Below are positions 54,709 to 63,571 of a DNA stretch of 64,000 nt, in pieces; position 1 is the stretch's first letter, and each line of letters opens with the position of its first letter. Made by a program: the position numbers and the translations under genes. The notes beneath the pieces were generated by a model. That model saw only the letters and a list, made by a program, of their open reading frames with translations. It ran no database searches and was not told where the DNA came from. Source of the stretch: CAWBAT01 sp046331665 (GTDB lineage Bacteria; Acidobacteriota; Terriglobia; Versatilivoradales; Versatilivoraceae); assembly GCA_046331665.1 (NCBI GenBank), contig JAXLQK010000037.1:1-64000 (forward strand), given 5' to 3'.

Positions 54709-56002
54709 TTAAATCAAAAGTGGGAGAGGGTTTTCAATAAGTTTGCATAGAGTTTGCAGAAAGCGTGCGGCAGGTGCACCATCGACGACGCGATGATCGA
54801 AAGTCAGGCTGAGAGTCAGAAGCTGAACCGGGACGATTCGGTCCCCGACAAATACAGGCTGTTGCTGAATCCGTCCTACCCCCAGCACCGCGCATTCCGG
54901 GTAATTGATGATTGGCGTGAGAGCGTCGATTCCATACATCCCCAGGTTAGAGATTGTGAAGGTCCCTCCCTGCATTTCTGCCGCCACAATTTGCGCTCAC
55001 GAGCTCGTGCCGCAGGTCACGTGAGCGAGCAACCACTTGCTTTCAAACTGAGATTCGATACATCACGGATGACCGGAACGAGCAGGCCTCTTCCGTATCC
55101 TGGCGATCCCGGCATATGAATGTCGCGACTCGCAATATTCTTCGTCCCCCAACGGGCATTGAGCATGGGATGGTCTGCAAAGCAATGGCTGCGCCAGCCA
55201 CCAGAGTCTGTCGGCGTTGAAGTCTGACAGCAGAAGAGGCAGCGTGTTTGATTGATGCCGGATGTTGCAAATGAGTTTGCATTCGCCCGAGAGGTGATCG
55301 TAACAGGCACAGTAGATCGGACACTCGTAAGCAATCGTTGCGCGATCGTCTGGCGCGTCAGGTGATGGGAATCGCTTCAAAAGCACTGGAGGAGCCGGAT
55401 GGCGGGGTTTCAGCGGAAACGATTTCGGCCCTGAGGGCAACTTCCCCGCAACCTCGCGAACGTCCCGTTGAGATGCGACCGGTGCGACCGCTGCGCGATC
55501 TCTGTCCAATCGATCTTAAGTTCGTGGGCTACCCGCTTTGCGCGGGGCGAAATGGCAGGGGTAATGGCGCTGGATGAGTGGGTCCCTCCGCTCCGCGGAA
55601 GAAATCAACCTTCTCCCGGGACATCCTTTGTCCGGCATCCCCTCGCCTAAGGAAGCGAATGACATCTCTGAGGGCATTCCAGAAGATACCGTTGCTTTCG
55701 AGCCATCTTCCGATGAGCTGGAACTGGCAATTGATTCCAGTTGAAATGTAGGATTTTCTCCTGGCTGAACGAGATAGGCGATCAAAGCCCCAACGGTGAC
55801 GGTATCTCCTTCCTTTGGACCATCGGGCCGGATCTTCAAAATACCGCCATCCAAACTGAAGCTTCCTGGTGGCCTTGTCGGTTTCAAGGCAGAATAGCGG
55901 CTCACCAGCAAGGACTTGTTCGCCGTCCTTCTTTAACCAGCCTTGGAAGATACCTTCCTCCATATTCCAGCCAAGGCGAGGGACTGTAATTTCAATAGCC
56001 AT
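54709..56002 (-). pseudogene. 2-oxoacid dehydrogenase E2 (dihydrolipoyl acyltransferase), multiply frameshifted
   Basis: Starts at ATG 56002 with GAGG upstream. The lipoyl domain shows VPRLGWNMEEGIFQGWLKK and LFCLETDKAT, where the Lys would be lipoylated; the end of the domain (ILKIRPDGPKEGDTVTVG, 55860-55800) is in a second frame. A subunit-binding domain (PRARRVAHELKIDW, ~55530) is in a third. Catalytic-domain pieces are RTIAQRLLTSVRSTVPVTI (55340-55290), ADHPMLNARWG (55170), GLLVPVIRD (55090) and the C-terminal piece GGTFTISNLGMYGIDALTPI with TFDHRVVDGAPAARFL, including catalytic His and Asp. All parts of a normal ~430-residue E2 are there in order, with about six frame changes. It starts eight bases after the E1beta stop. 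Confidence 0.85.
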
Positions 56003-56010
56003 ACTCAACC

Positions 56011-56991
56011 TCACTCTGCCATTAGATCCCTGATCGCCTTGGCAATCTGGTTTGGATTGGGGACAGCTTTGGCCTCCAGGGCGGACTATAGAAAGTCGGT
56101 GTGTGGACGCCATTCAATCTGCGGATAGGCGCATCCGGTCATCAAAACCATGATCGGCAAGCTGTGCGGCTATCTCCGCTCCAATCCCATGGTCCAAACC
56201 GTCATCACGATCAACCGTCCTGTTTTTTACGGATTTGGCTGCAATCGTAGTGAAGTCTAGTGGAGCAATGGTCGAGGATCAATCAGCTCGACGGAGATTC
56301 CATCCTTTGCCAATTGCTCGCAAACTTTCAAAGTTTGATGGATATCAGCGCTGGAAACTGCTACCGTAACATCCTGTCCTTCACGGACGACGGAAGCTTG
56401 ACCGAATTCTATTTCGTATTCTTCAGTTGGTACCGGACCTTTGAGGCCGAGCAATTCCCGGTGTTCCAGAAAGAGCACCAGGTCATCGCAGGATAGTGTT
56501 CGTTGGAGCAGTCCGCCCAGCGTCGAAGGCGTCGAAGAGTACAACCACGCGCAAACCCGGAAAATGGGCAAATAAAGTCGTGTAGTTGCCCGAGTGATGC
56601 GTGGCAGCGGAATGGCCAATTCCGATGCAGCCGCGTAGTACGATTGGCATCTTCAACCGGCCGCTGCTCATGTACTGCATTTTGGCAATTTGATTTAATA
56701 TTTCCCCCACTCCATCCAATAGGAAGTCGATGAACATCGCGTCGACCATGGGGCGCGTCCCGGTCATAGCGGCACCGCACGCAACACCGGTAAAGCCGCG
56801 TTCGCTGATTGGCGTATCGCACAACCGTTCAGGACCGTAAATATCATAAAGCCCAACTGTCGTTTTGAAATTGCCGCCCCGCTTCCCGGCGCCTTCCCCA
56901 AAAACGAAAAGGGTCGGATCTTTCGCCATTGCGATAGTGCTTCAACCGTAGCTTGCATGAAGTTGATTTCACGGCCGCCCGTAGGTGCCAC
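56011..56991 (-). pseudogene. 2-oxoacid dehydrogenase E1 beta subunit, multiply frameshifted
   Basis: The N-terminus REINFMQATVEALSQ (near 56975) is followed, one frame over, by MAKDPTLFVFGEGAGKRGGN (56929), RLCDTPISERGFTGVACGAAM, MVDAMFIDFLLDGVGEILNQ and VLRGCIGIGHSAATHHSG. Another shift near 56540 gives LLQRTLSCDDLVLFLEHREL, GQDVTVAVSSADIHQTLKV and GISVELIDPRPL (56520-56260). The end, DDGLDHGIGAEIAAQLADHG (about 56200-56140) and EAKAVPNPNQIAKAIRDLMAE (stop at 56011), lies in further frames. This is a complete transketolase-like beta subunit in content, with about five frame changes. A GTG at 56991 may be the start and would overlap the E1alpha end. It would form the alpha2beta2 E1 with the next gene upstream. 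Confidence 0.83.
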
Positions 56992-58002
56992 ATAATGGGA
57001 CTGTAGACTCTCTGGGAACTGACTCCGAGTAAATGTGCCGCGTCACCGTCGCAGGGTCAGGCCACGGACTGTTCTCCCCGAACTGGTGGGCTTCCTCAAC
57101 GATCCGATTGACGGCAGTTTCGACTTCCTGCAATTCGGCTTCATTGGAGAGAGCATCCTCCAATAAAACTTTCCTGAGCCTTTGAACGGGACAGCGTGCC
57201 TTCCATTCCTCCGCTTCTTCCCGCGTTCGATAGCCAAAGTCTCCCATGCCTTCGGCGTGAACCGGGTACGATAAGTACGGCATTCAAGCAGAGTCGGCCC
57301 GCCCCGGACCGGGCGCGAAGAACCGCTTCCTCAACGGCGGCGTGGATGGCGATCACGTCGTTGCCATCCAAGGCCACTCCGGGGAGCCCGTAGGCCAAGC
57401 CGCGCTGCGCGACGTCAGGATTGGCGGCTGCATGATTGGAAGGGCACTTCCGGTCGCATACAAATTGTTTTCACAAACGAAGAAGAGAACGGGGAGCTTC
57501 CAGATACTGGCCAGGTTCAACCCTTCATGAAACGCTCCGTTGTTAACCGCCCCGTCCCCAAAAAAGGCCACGCCCGTTTGTCTTTCTTCAATAGTTTGAA
57601 GCTGTAACCTGCTCCAGTCGCCTGCAAAATGCAAGGGCCAACAATGCCGCCCGACACGCATCATCACCCTTCGGGAGAAAAAGATGCATGCTGCCACCGC
57701 AGCCCGGCCGAACATCCATCACTCGACCATAGAGTTCTGCGAAGAGTTCACGCAGGGGAACTCCTTTGGCCAGGGCGTGACCATGTCCGCGGTGGTGCTG
57801 AACACGGCATCGTCGAGGTCGAAGGTGGGCACATGTCCCCACCGCGATTGCCTCCTCTCCAACGTAAGGGTGTGGCAGGCTCCATGGATCCAGTCCCCTC
57901 TGATGCGCCCGGGCCAGCTGCTTCACTGCAGCGGCGGATGAGCAACATCTGCTGAAGAACCATCAGTCGTTCTTTGCTCATTTCGTTTACATCGTTGCAC
58001 AT
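56969..58002 (-). pseudogene. 2-oxoacid dehydrogenase E1 alpha subunit, multiply frameshifted
   Basis: Begins MCNDVNEMSKERLMVLQQM at 58002. Subsequent blocks occupy different frames: LPHPYVGEEAIAVGTCAHLRP (57870), GHGHALAKGVPLRELFAELYG (57790), GGSMHLFLP (57690), then the thiamine-diphosphate motif GDGAVNNGAFHEGLNLASIW (57560-57500), VCENNLYATG (57470), DVIAIHAAVEEAVLRAR (57360), and a C-terminal open part with RTREEAEEWKARCPVQRLRK and PDPATVTRHIYSE (57240-57020). This is the acetoin/pyruvate dehydrogenase E1alpha type. About six frame changes are needed to restore it, with hardly any substitution-type damage visible. First gene of the E1alpha-E1beta-E2 set; no E3 gene is in the window. Confidence 0.84.
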
Positions 58003-58223
58003 TCACCATGCCAACTCTAATGGCGTTTAGCTTAAATTTCAGAATCTGGAATGTATTTCCGTGTTAAGACCGGGAAGAACACTCTGATTTTCTTGATCCC
58101 AAACTTGTCCCTGGGAAATCAAATTTCTCATCACTCGCACGCCGGGTTATCCTATTGGGGCTCCAGGCTATTCCAAAATCATCGGAGCCTCTCCCTCTGC
58201 CGAATCACGGTAGACCTGCAAGT

Positions 58224-59654
58224 CTACGGAGAATAGGTGAGCTCAATGGTAGAAGACACTGGCAATTGTTTGGCGGATTTGCGAGTCAATTTTTCCGGGG
58301 CCAGATCGAAGTACGTATAAGCCCCATTGGCGACAAGTGTCACTTGATGTTTTCCTGGCGAGATCTTGGCGAGGCTCAAGTCATGGCTTTCCCCTCGGAT
58401 CCCCTTTACCTGCGTTCGGCCGTCCACCTTCAGGTCATAGCTGGCCGGTGACCGGCCCAGCGTATTCCAATGCAATCGCAACATTTTGTCTTTGACGACC
58501 GCCCCTTTCACGGGACCCGAAAGTGCCAGGACCGTGATGTCAGGCGTCTCCTGGCGGTAGAGAGAAATAATCGCCTTGGTCAGATTCACGTAGTAGTATC
58601 CCCAACCTCCGCAATCGCGGAGCGTGCACTGATCCATCTGGGTGGGTTCAATATCTTCACTCAATTCCACATTATATTCATCTCCATACAAATTGTGCTC
58701 GGGACCGGCGCCTTCTTTCTGCCCGGCAAATTCATTCCACTGGTGAATCTGAATGAAGGCGGGGCGAGTCTCGAATGCCGTTTTCCAACTTTCGAGGTAG
58801 GGGGCTCCATGATCTCGACCGACAGCTTGAGGATCCAGCCAGCCTTTCCGGCTGGGATAGGGGTGCACCGTGGAGGGAAAAGGAAAGCAGGCCGGAGTCA
58901 CAACTGTTTCTTCCGCGGCCCCGTTATGGTAAGTGACCAACTGCCGGATGGTTCCGTCCATCCAGGACCAAAATCCACACTGGTCGACATGGGTGTCCTG
59001 CAATTGAGAACCCATCCAGCGAACCGTCCAATCCGCAGCCGACACCCCTTTGGAATGCTCTGCTAATTCTGCACAGGGTTGGGGGGTATTATACAAAATG
59101 CTCAACAGTGGCTTATCATTGTAAATGAGCCAAAGGTCCTTGTAATCGGCGTTCGCCAGAAAATTCTCGTTGGTCCATTGGATGATGTGATTCAGTCGCC
59201 GCGTGCCATCGGGCACCGGAGGGCCGTTTTGGAAGCCCAGCATCAGCACCAGTTTCGGCGGGTGCTTGCCTTGCCTGGCCAGCTGGCTGTAGGTTTTGAA
59301 AAGCAGGGCAGTGGCGTCCTCTATTTCCTTCGTGGCCCCCTGATGCTCTTCCCATGTCGGGCGCATCCAGAGCATATTGCTCCAGTCCAGCAGCAACCAA
59401 TCAATCCCCAGGAATTCAAACCATTCCTCATGCTTCTTGATGACCTCAACGTCAAAGGAGCTGTATTTCCCCAGGATCGGAATCGCTTCGGCCGTTTCCC
59501 AATGCCCTTCGTTCTTTGGGGTGAAGAAGGATTCGTATTGCATTCCGATGAGGGTTCTTGGCGCTGTCTTCGAACCTGCCCTTGCTATTGAGGCCGGCAG
59601 TATTAAGAAGAGGAAAACAATCAACCCGAACATCTGTAGTTGGGAATTTTTCAT
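58224..59654 (-). CDS. Secreted GH71/GH99-like protein
   Basis: A 476-residue exported protein; I start at ATG 59654 (MKNSQLQMFGL then a hydrophobic signal). The body looks like the GH71/GH99 TIM-barrel group: GMQYESFFTPKNEGHWETAEAIP, VIKKHEEWFEFLGIDWLLLDWSN, LVLMLGFQNGPP, YKDLWLIYNDKPLLSIL and FIQIHQWNEFAGQKEGAGPEHN with a Trp-Asn-Glu motif typical for clan A glycosidases. The last ~110 residues (VLALSGPVKGAVVKDKMLRLHW onward) form a fibronectin-III-like beta domain. Clan A retaining glycosidases in this group act on alpha-glucan or alpha-mannan substrates, but the exact activity is unknown. It precedes the 2-oxoacid dehydrogenase genes on the same strand with 221 bases between, and is intact. 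Confidence 0.75.
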   Translation of the reverse strand: MKNSQLQMFGLIVFLFLILPASIARAGSKTAPRTLIGMQYESFFTPKNEGHWETAEAIPILGKYSSFDVEVIKKHEEWFEFLGIDWLLLDWSNMLWMRPTWEEHQGATKEIEDATALLFKTYSQLARQGKHPPKLVLMLGFQNGPPVPDGTRRLNHIIQWTNENFLANADYKDLWLIYNDKPLLSILYNTPQPCAELAEHSKGVSAADWTVRWMGSQLQDTHVDQCGFWSWMDGTIRQLVTYHNGAAEETVVTPACFPFPSTVHPYPSRKGWLDPQAVGRDHGAPYLESWKTAFETRPAFIQIHQWNEFAGQKEGAGPEHNLYGDEYNVELSEDIEPTQMDQCTLRDCGGWGYYYVNLTKAIISLYRQETPDITVLALSGPVKGAVVKDKMLRLHWNTLGRSPASYDLKVDGRTQVKGIRGESHDLSLAKISPGKHQVTLVANGAYTYFDLAPEKLTRKSAKQLPVSSTIELTYSP

Positions 59655-59882
59655 TCTGCTTATCCAGTCCCCCAATCTCCCCGTAACTGTTCGATTTCCG
59701 CGAAGGCATGCAGTCAGCCTGAATGCCACAATTCGGAGTCTAAACTCAACTTTAGCGAGGAGCAAGTCTCTGATGCGGATCAGGGATCAATTGCAATTCC
59801 CTTCGTGGGTCAGCAGGGGAACTGAGGGTTTTTGGGGTCTTCAGGGCGTGGTCGATGAGAACGGTTTTCTCAAATGATTGCT

Positions 59883-59993
59883 GGTAGCCGCGATTGAAGG
59901 TTGATATTTGACATTCAATCGCGGGTCTTTCGCCGGTAAATGACGAACGAAAATCCTGCGATTGCCGGTGCATGATCGGCAATCGCGGCTACC
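59883..59993. repeat. 111-base element with perfect 14-bp terminal inverted repeats (family 3)
   Basis: GGTAGCCGCGATTG (59883-59896) and CAATCGCGGCTACC (59980-59993) are exact inverted repeats. Two internal hairpins lie back to back: CCGCGATTGAA with TTCAATCGCGG (59888-59924) and CGATTGCCG with CGGCAATCG around 59960-59985. The layout is like a paired REP (BIME-type) unit or a tiny MITE. It ends 12 bases before the stop of the VIT/VWA gene. Confidence 0.85.
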
Positions 59994-60005
59994 CCTTAAT
60001 GCCTT

Positions 60006-62363
60006 TCATTGAAGTTCGGCAGCCAGCCTGGCCCAAGCTTTCTTGGTGGACGAAGCCGTCACAGGTGCAAGCGCCACCCCGCACCAGTCGCCGTGGAGGG
60101 ACTGTCCACTTCGAACCAGCTCAACAACTTTCTCTACCAAAACTTGCTGATCTGGAGACAACACTTTTACTACCCCCGACTCCAGGAATGAAATGAGCCG
60201 CTGCACATGGACTCGGAACGCCCCGGCTGAGAGGGTGTGTCCTTTCTCCACAAATGAGAGCAACGCCAGCACTGACGACAGGATCCGCTCTTCGGGGTTC
60301 TTGCCGGGCATGCCTCCGTCGGGCTCAATTGCGGATGCCAAAACTAAAAGCAGGTCTTCGGATTCCTTTTTCGCGGACTTGAAAATTCTGCCAATGGATG
60401 GAATGGCACGCCTCGAACTCCTAGTGTTGAATATGGGAGCACTCTCTTGAGACATAGCGCTGGAAGCATCGGGCATACTAAGGCAAGCCATCACCTGGGG
60501 AACGCCAAAGTAACGGTCGAAGGACACATCTTGCGGCATTCCCACCGGCACGACCCGGGTTTCAGGCAGTTGATCCGGCTGGTCGGATGGACGCTCAATG
60601 ACCGCGACCAACGCCATGCGCCGACTGGCCAGGCCGAAGGACTCGCTCAACAATTCCAATTTCCTGGACACCCGGTCTCCTGCACGCCGGGTCACAGCCG
60701 AGTCTCTTTCAGAACCGCCAAGTTGGCTCTCCAGGTCCGTAATCAGCCGGGCTCCGCGAAGGAGCCGTACGGTATCCCCGATTCTGTTTTCTTCGAACTG
60801 GAGCAAACATTCAAGGGTCTTTGACTCTTCACCGGTTTGCCATTTCAAGAGCAGTTTCCCTTCTCGAGATCCGGTTTCACCATAGATGACCAGAGGGTTC
60901 CCGGCAAACACCGTGGAAGACGGCTGGGGCGAGATCGTACTACCGGGAAGATGTCCTGTTTCTATCTGTACATCGTGAGCCACAGGCCGGCCAATCGAGG
61001 CAAACAGATCCACGGCGGCGAGATCAACTCGTTCTCGTGGAGTCAGAAATCGGCTGATGCCACCGGATTCTCTGGCAAGGAGGGCAAGAAATCGGTCCTG
61101 GCTGGCGGAGCCAATCCCCAAGCAGTGGAGGCGAATTCCGGATGCTCGGGCTTTTTCCAGAATGGATTCAGTCCCCAAGACTTGTCCATCGGTGACAATC
61201 AAGGCATCTCCGCCCTCGGAACCGAGGAGCCGCGCAGCCTTCAAGAACCCTTGCGCCAGTTCCGTTCCGCCCCGAGCACCAATACGCTTCAGGAATTCTC
61301 GAGCCGCTTTGCGTTGTTCCATGCTGGCCGGAACCATATCCGGTTTGAACGCCTCCACCTCGTCGTCGAAGACCACCAGCCCGAACGTGTCGCGTTCAGA
61401 AAGTGCCCCCAGACAAGCTTCAATGGCCTTTGTGGCCTGCTGCAGAGGAACCCCCTCCATGGAACCCGAACGGTCAAGGACAAAGACGATCCGCCGTGGA
61501 TTTGTCGATTCAGGCGAACCAAAGCGGGAGGAGGGAACAATCAAAGCAAAATGACCCTTTCCATCCTTGCTTATCCCGCTTGTCGCCCCGAACAGCGGCT
61601 CCCGAGTATTCACCTCCAAAACGAGATCCCGATCAGGCAAATCAGCCTCTTGGGCCAAGGAAACCCGGGCTTCCAACGGACTGCTCCAGGCGACTCGCAA
61701 ATTGTGGGAGGGGGAATAAACTTCCTTGAAGGCTTGTGGAAGACGGACCGCAAGCTCGAAACCAACCCGATGCAAAGCAGAAGCATCCGTCCTGAACTGG
61801 GGCAAAATCAAATCTCCAAATTCTTCTTCAGGCAATTCCAGCTCACCGACGCCAGGTTCTATGGCAATTGTTTTGGCCTTCGCGTGGTAGGAGGGAGCCA
61901 GAGTAAAGGGAAACCGGAAACGTATTCCGTCGTCATGACTCTCGACTCCTGCCATGATTTCGAGAAGGACCGCGACCTCATCTCCCGGGCGGATATTGCC
62001 GAGCGTCAAACACACCAATCCGTCCGCATGTTGCCTTGCCAAGGTCGAAAGGTGACCTCCCTGAATTCCCTCTTCGTAGATCCTGACGGCTTCGTCGACC
62101 GGTTTGAGTTGAGAACGAACGGAAAAGCCTTTGCCGCTGACGCGAAAGCGCCGCAGAGCAGCATCACGAGGGAGTGGAAACGTATAGATGAGTTCAAGCG
62201 GCTTGGCAGCCTCACAAACAAATGTGTGCTGGACAATGAGCCGCGCCCCGATGGGAAGGATTCGCCCCATGAGGAAAAGCTGTTGCATGGCGAGTTTCAC
62301 GGTTTCGCCAGCCCTGGTTGCTACCGGTTCAAAGCCTCGCATTTCATCCGTGGTCAGAGTCAT
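60006..62363 (-). CDS. VIT and von Willebrand factor A domain protein
   Basis: A 785-residue protein without a signal peptide, so probably cytoplasmic. The N-terminal VIT domain covers about residues 1-150 (LIYTFPLPRDAALRRFRVSGKG, VDEAVRIYEEGIQGG, LTLGNIRPGDEVAVLLEI). The vWA domain covers roughly 270-450, with a complete-looking MIDAS motif FVLDRSGSMEGVPL and the later TDGQV; GLVVFDDEVEAF is the second strand. The C-terminal ~250 residues include RGARLITDLESQLGG and a helical end resembling VIT/VWA proteins of the inter-alpha-trypsin inhibitor type. vWA proteins bind partners through a metal ion. Its ATG overlaps the stop of the MerR gene by four bases, so both are one transcriptional unit. 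Function unknown. Confidence 0.92.
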   Translation of the reverse strand: MTLTTDEMRGFEPVATRAGETVKLAMQQLFLMGRILPIGARLIVQHTFVCEAAKPLELIYTFPLPRDAALRRFRVSGKGFSVRSQLKPVDEAVRIYEEGIQGGHLSTLARQHADGLVCLTLGNIRPGDEVAVLLEIMAGVESHDDGIRFRFPFTLAPSYHAKAKTIAIEPGVGELELPEEEFGDLILPQFRTDASALHRVGFELAVRLPQAFKEVYSPSHNLRVAWSSPLEARVSLAQEADLPDRDLVLEVNTREPLFGATSGISKDGKGHFALIVPSSRFGSPESTNPRRIVFVLDRSGSMEGVPLQQATKAIEACLGALSERDTFGLVVFDDEVEAFKPDMVPASMEQRKAAREFLKRIGARGGTELAQGFLKAARLLGSEGGDALIVTDGQVLGTESILEKARASGIRLHCLGIGSASQDRFLALLARESGGISRFLTPRERVDLAAVDLFASIGRPVAHDVQIETGHLPGSTISPQPSSTVFAGNPLVIYGETGSREGKLLLKWQTGEESKTLECLLQFEENRIGDTVRLLRGARLITDLESQLGGSERDSAVTRRAGDRVSRKLELLSESFGLASRRMALVAVIERPSDQPDQLPETRVVPVGMPQDVSFDRYFGVPQVMACLSMPDASSAMSQESAPIFNTRSSRRAIPSIGRIFKSAKKESEDLLLVLASAIEPDGGMPGKNPEERILSSVLALLSFVEKGHTLSAGAFRVHVQRLISFLESGVVKVLSPDQQVLVEKVVELVRSGQSLHGDWCGVALAPVTASSTKKAWARLAAELQ

Positions 62364-62770
62364 TTTGGTTCTCCCTTGTCGCTGTTTTTTCTGAGCTGTA
62401 AAGCCATTTCTCGAACGGCTTTCTGAGCTTCCCTGAGCCGCCAGGGGGCGATGTCAGCCTTTATCCATACCACCACATCATCATCAATGGGATATTGCCA
62501 CCAGGCTGAAGGTTGTGGTGATTCAGCAGCCTTTAGGGCGTTGCCTCCAAGGGCTCGGGCAACTTCGTTTAGCGTCAGGCCTTTGGCCTGAAGCTTCTTG
62601 ATCTCCCGAATCAGTTTTCGGTGAGCTTCTCCATAGGTGGCGGCTCGCCCTGCCTGCTGAGGCCCAGGCAGCAGCCCTCTGGCGATATAAAATCGAATGG
62701 TCCGCGCCGCCAGACCTGTTTCCTCTGCCAATTCAGCGAGGGAGATCCCTTTTTCGTTGTCCGTACCCAT
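62360..62770 (-). CDS. MerR-family transcriptional regulator
   Basis: A 136-residue DNA-binding protein. The N-terminal winged helix-turn-helix is typical of MerR: ISLAELAEETGLAARTIRFYIARGLLPGPQ (residues ~9-38) and YGEAHRKLIREIKKLQAKGLTLNEVARAL (to ~75). The C-terminal part lacks metal-binding cysteines; it carries SAWWQYPIDDDVVVWIKADIAPWRL (~89-115), a Trp-rich segment suggesting binding of an aromatic ligand or a protein, and a short helical end. It is translationally coupled to the VIT/VWA gene (ATGA overlap) and lies downstream of a good promoter whose -35 box is covered by a palindrome, fitting autoregulation. Confidence 0.9.
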   Translation of the reverse strand: MGTDNEKGISLAELAEETGLAARTIRFYIARGLLPGPQQAGRAATYGEAHRKLIREIKKLQAKGLTLNEVARALGGNALKAAESPQPSAWWQYPIDDDVVVWIKADIAPWRLREAQKAVREMALQLRKNSDKGEPK

Positions 62771-62803
62771 TTCCAGTCCAACGCCTCCCGACTAAACAAT
62801 TCC

Positions 62804-62832
62804 ACCTTAGCAGATAAATATGACAGTGTCAA
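62804..62832 (-). promoter_or_regulatory. Promoter with palindromic operator upstream of the MerR-VIT/VWA operon
   Basis: On the minus strand TTGACA (62832-62827) is followed after 17 bases by TAAGGT (62809-62804). The -35 box is part of the palindrome TGACA-G-TGTCA (62821-62831). The predicted start lies about 30 bases before the MerR start codon. The remainder of the 62771-63244 gap shows no gene on either strand that I can support. Confidence 0.6.
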
Positions 62833-63244
62833 GTACTGTTATTAAAATCTGATTCCCGCTCATTACCTGTGGAACAAAAACGTCAGGGGTTGGATGGAAG
62901 CTTTTGAAGCGTAGCCAATTCGTTCCAAACGGGGCATCGAAGCGATTGGGTACGAAAGAGAAGTGTCTCATTGACTCAATGCTCAACGGCTTCATGAGTC
63001 ATGATTGTTGAGGTGTACGACCAGGCGGGAGAGTAGTCAGTTCATTGAGGAAGGAGAAATGGGGGGTAACCGAGGCGAGGCAATTCATTCAAGTTTGTTG
63101 TCCTGCTATGGACTGAAAATGATGAAGCCAACGATTAAATGAAAAAAAGGGAGGCCATCCCGGACGAAACCAGCCCGACTTCACCATTTTATTTGGAAAG
63201 TTCAGATTTAGAACTCGATCCGGCTTCTTTAGATTCTCGGCTAA

Positions 63245-63571
63245 CTATTGAGATTTACCTTTCAGCACTTCGCCGACGCGATCGAGGTCTTCGAGGTTCT
63301 GCGGCTGCCAGGCTGCACCCAGCGTCCGGAGAGAGCGTTGGATTTGATCTATGGAAGAATGACCAAGCTGTGCTCTCCAAGCCGTCCATTCCTGCCGAAC
63401 GGCCCTCGCTTCTACGTCACTCGCATCTCTGATAAACGCTTCCGCTGCTTTCGCCGCCGAACCATACTCCTCCCGAAAATCTTGGTGCAGGTAGGCGGAC
63501 AAGAATTGAATGAGCGCCTGCAATTCATGGGGAGATTTGTTCTCTTTGCTCCTGGAATCATGGCGCCGCAT
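63245..63571 (-). CDS. CdiI-like immunity protein
   Basis: A 108-residue protein starting at ATG 63571, which shares one base with the toxin stop (TAATG), so it is translationally coupled. The frame is open further upstream only as a shadow of the toxin. LQALIQFLSAYLHQDFREEYGSAAKAAEAFI is the pattern of the contact-dependent growth inhibition immunity family (YLHQDF resembling the FHQDW motif of CdiI_2), followed by predicted helices ending at EDLDRVGEVLKGK. It should bind and neutralise the RNase domain encoded immediately upstream. Small immunity proteins diverge quickly, so position and the HQDF region carry the call. Confidence 0.75.
   Translation of the reverse strand: MRRHDSRSKENKSPHELQALIQFLSAYLHQDFREEYGSAAKAAEAFIRDASDVEARAVRQEWTAWRAQLGHSSIDQIQRSLRTLGAAWQPQNLEDLDRVGEVLKGKSQ

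Noticed and set aside
56969..57020. Natural fusion of E1 alpha and E1 beta
   Set aside because: Another frame reads through from the E1alpha tail to REINFMQATVEAL, but the E1alpha end (TVTRHIYSE) is normal and the region is full of frame changes, so a fusion cannot be supported.
60837..62426. 529-codon plus-strand open frame
   Set aside because: It is antisense to the VIT/VWA gene over nearly its full length. The minus-strand protein has clear VIT and MIDAS motifs; the long antisense frame reflects codon bias.
63139..63432. 97-codon plus-strand open frame near the toxin locus
   Set aside because: Its second half is antisense to the immunity gene and the first half has no resemblance to a known family or a convincing ribosome binding site.
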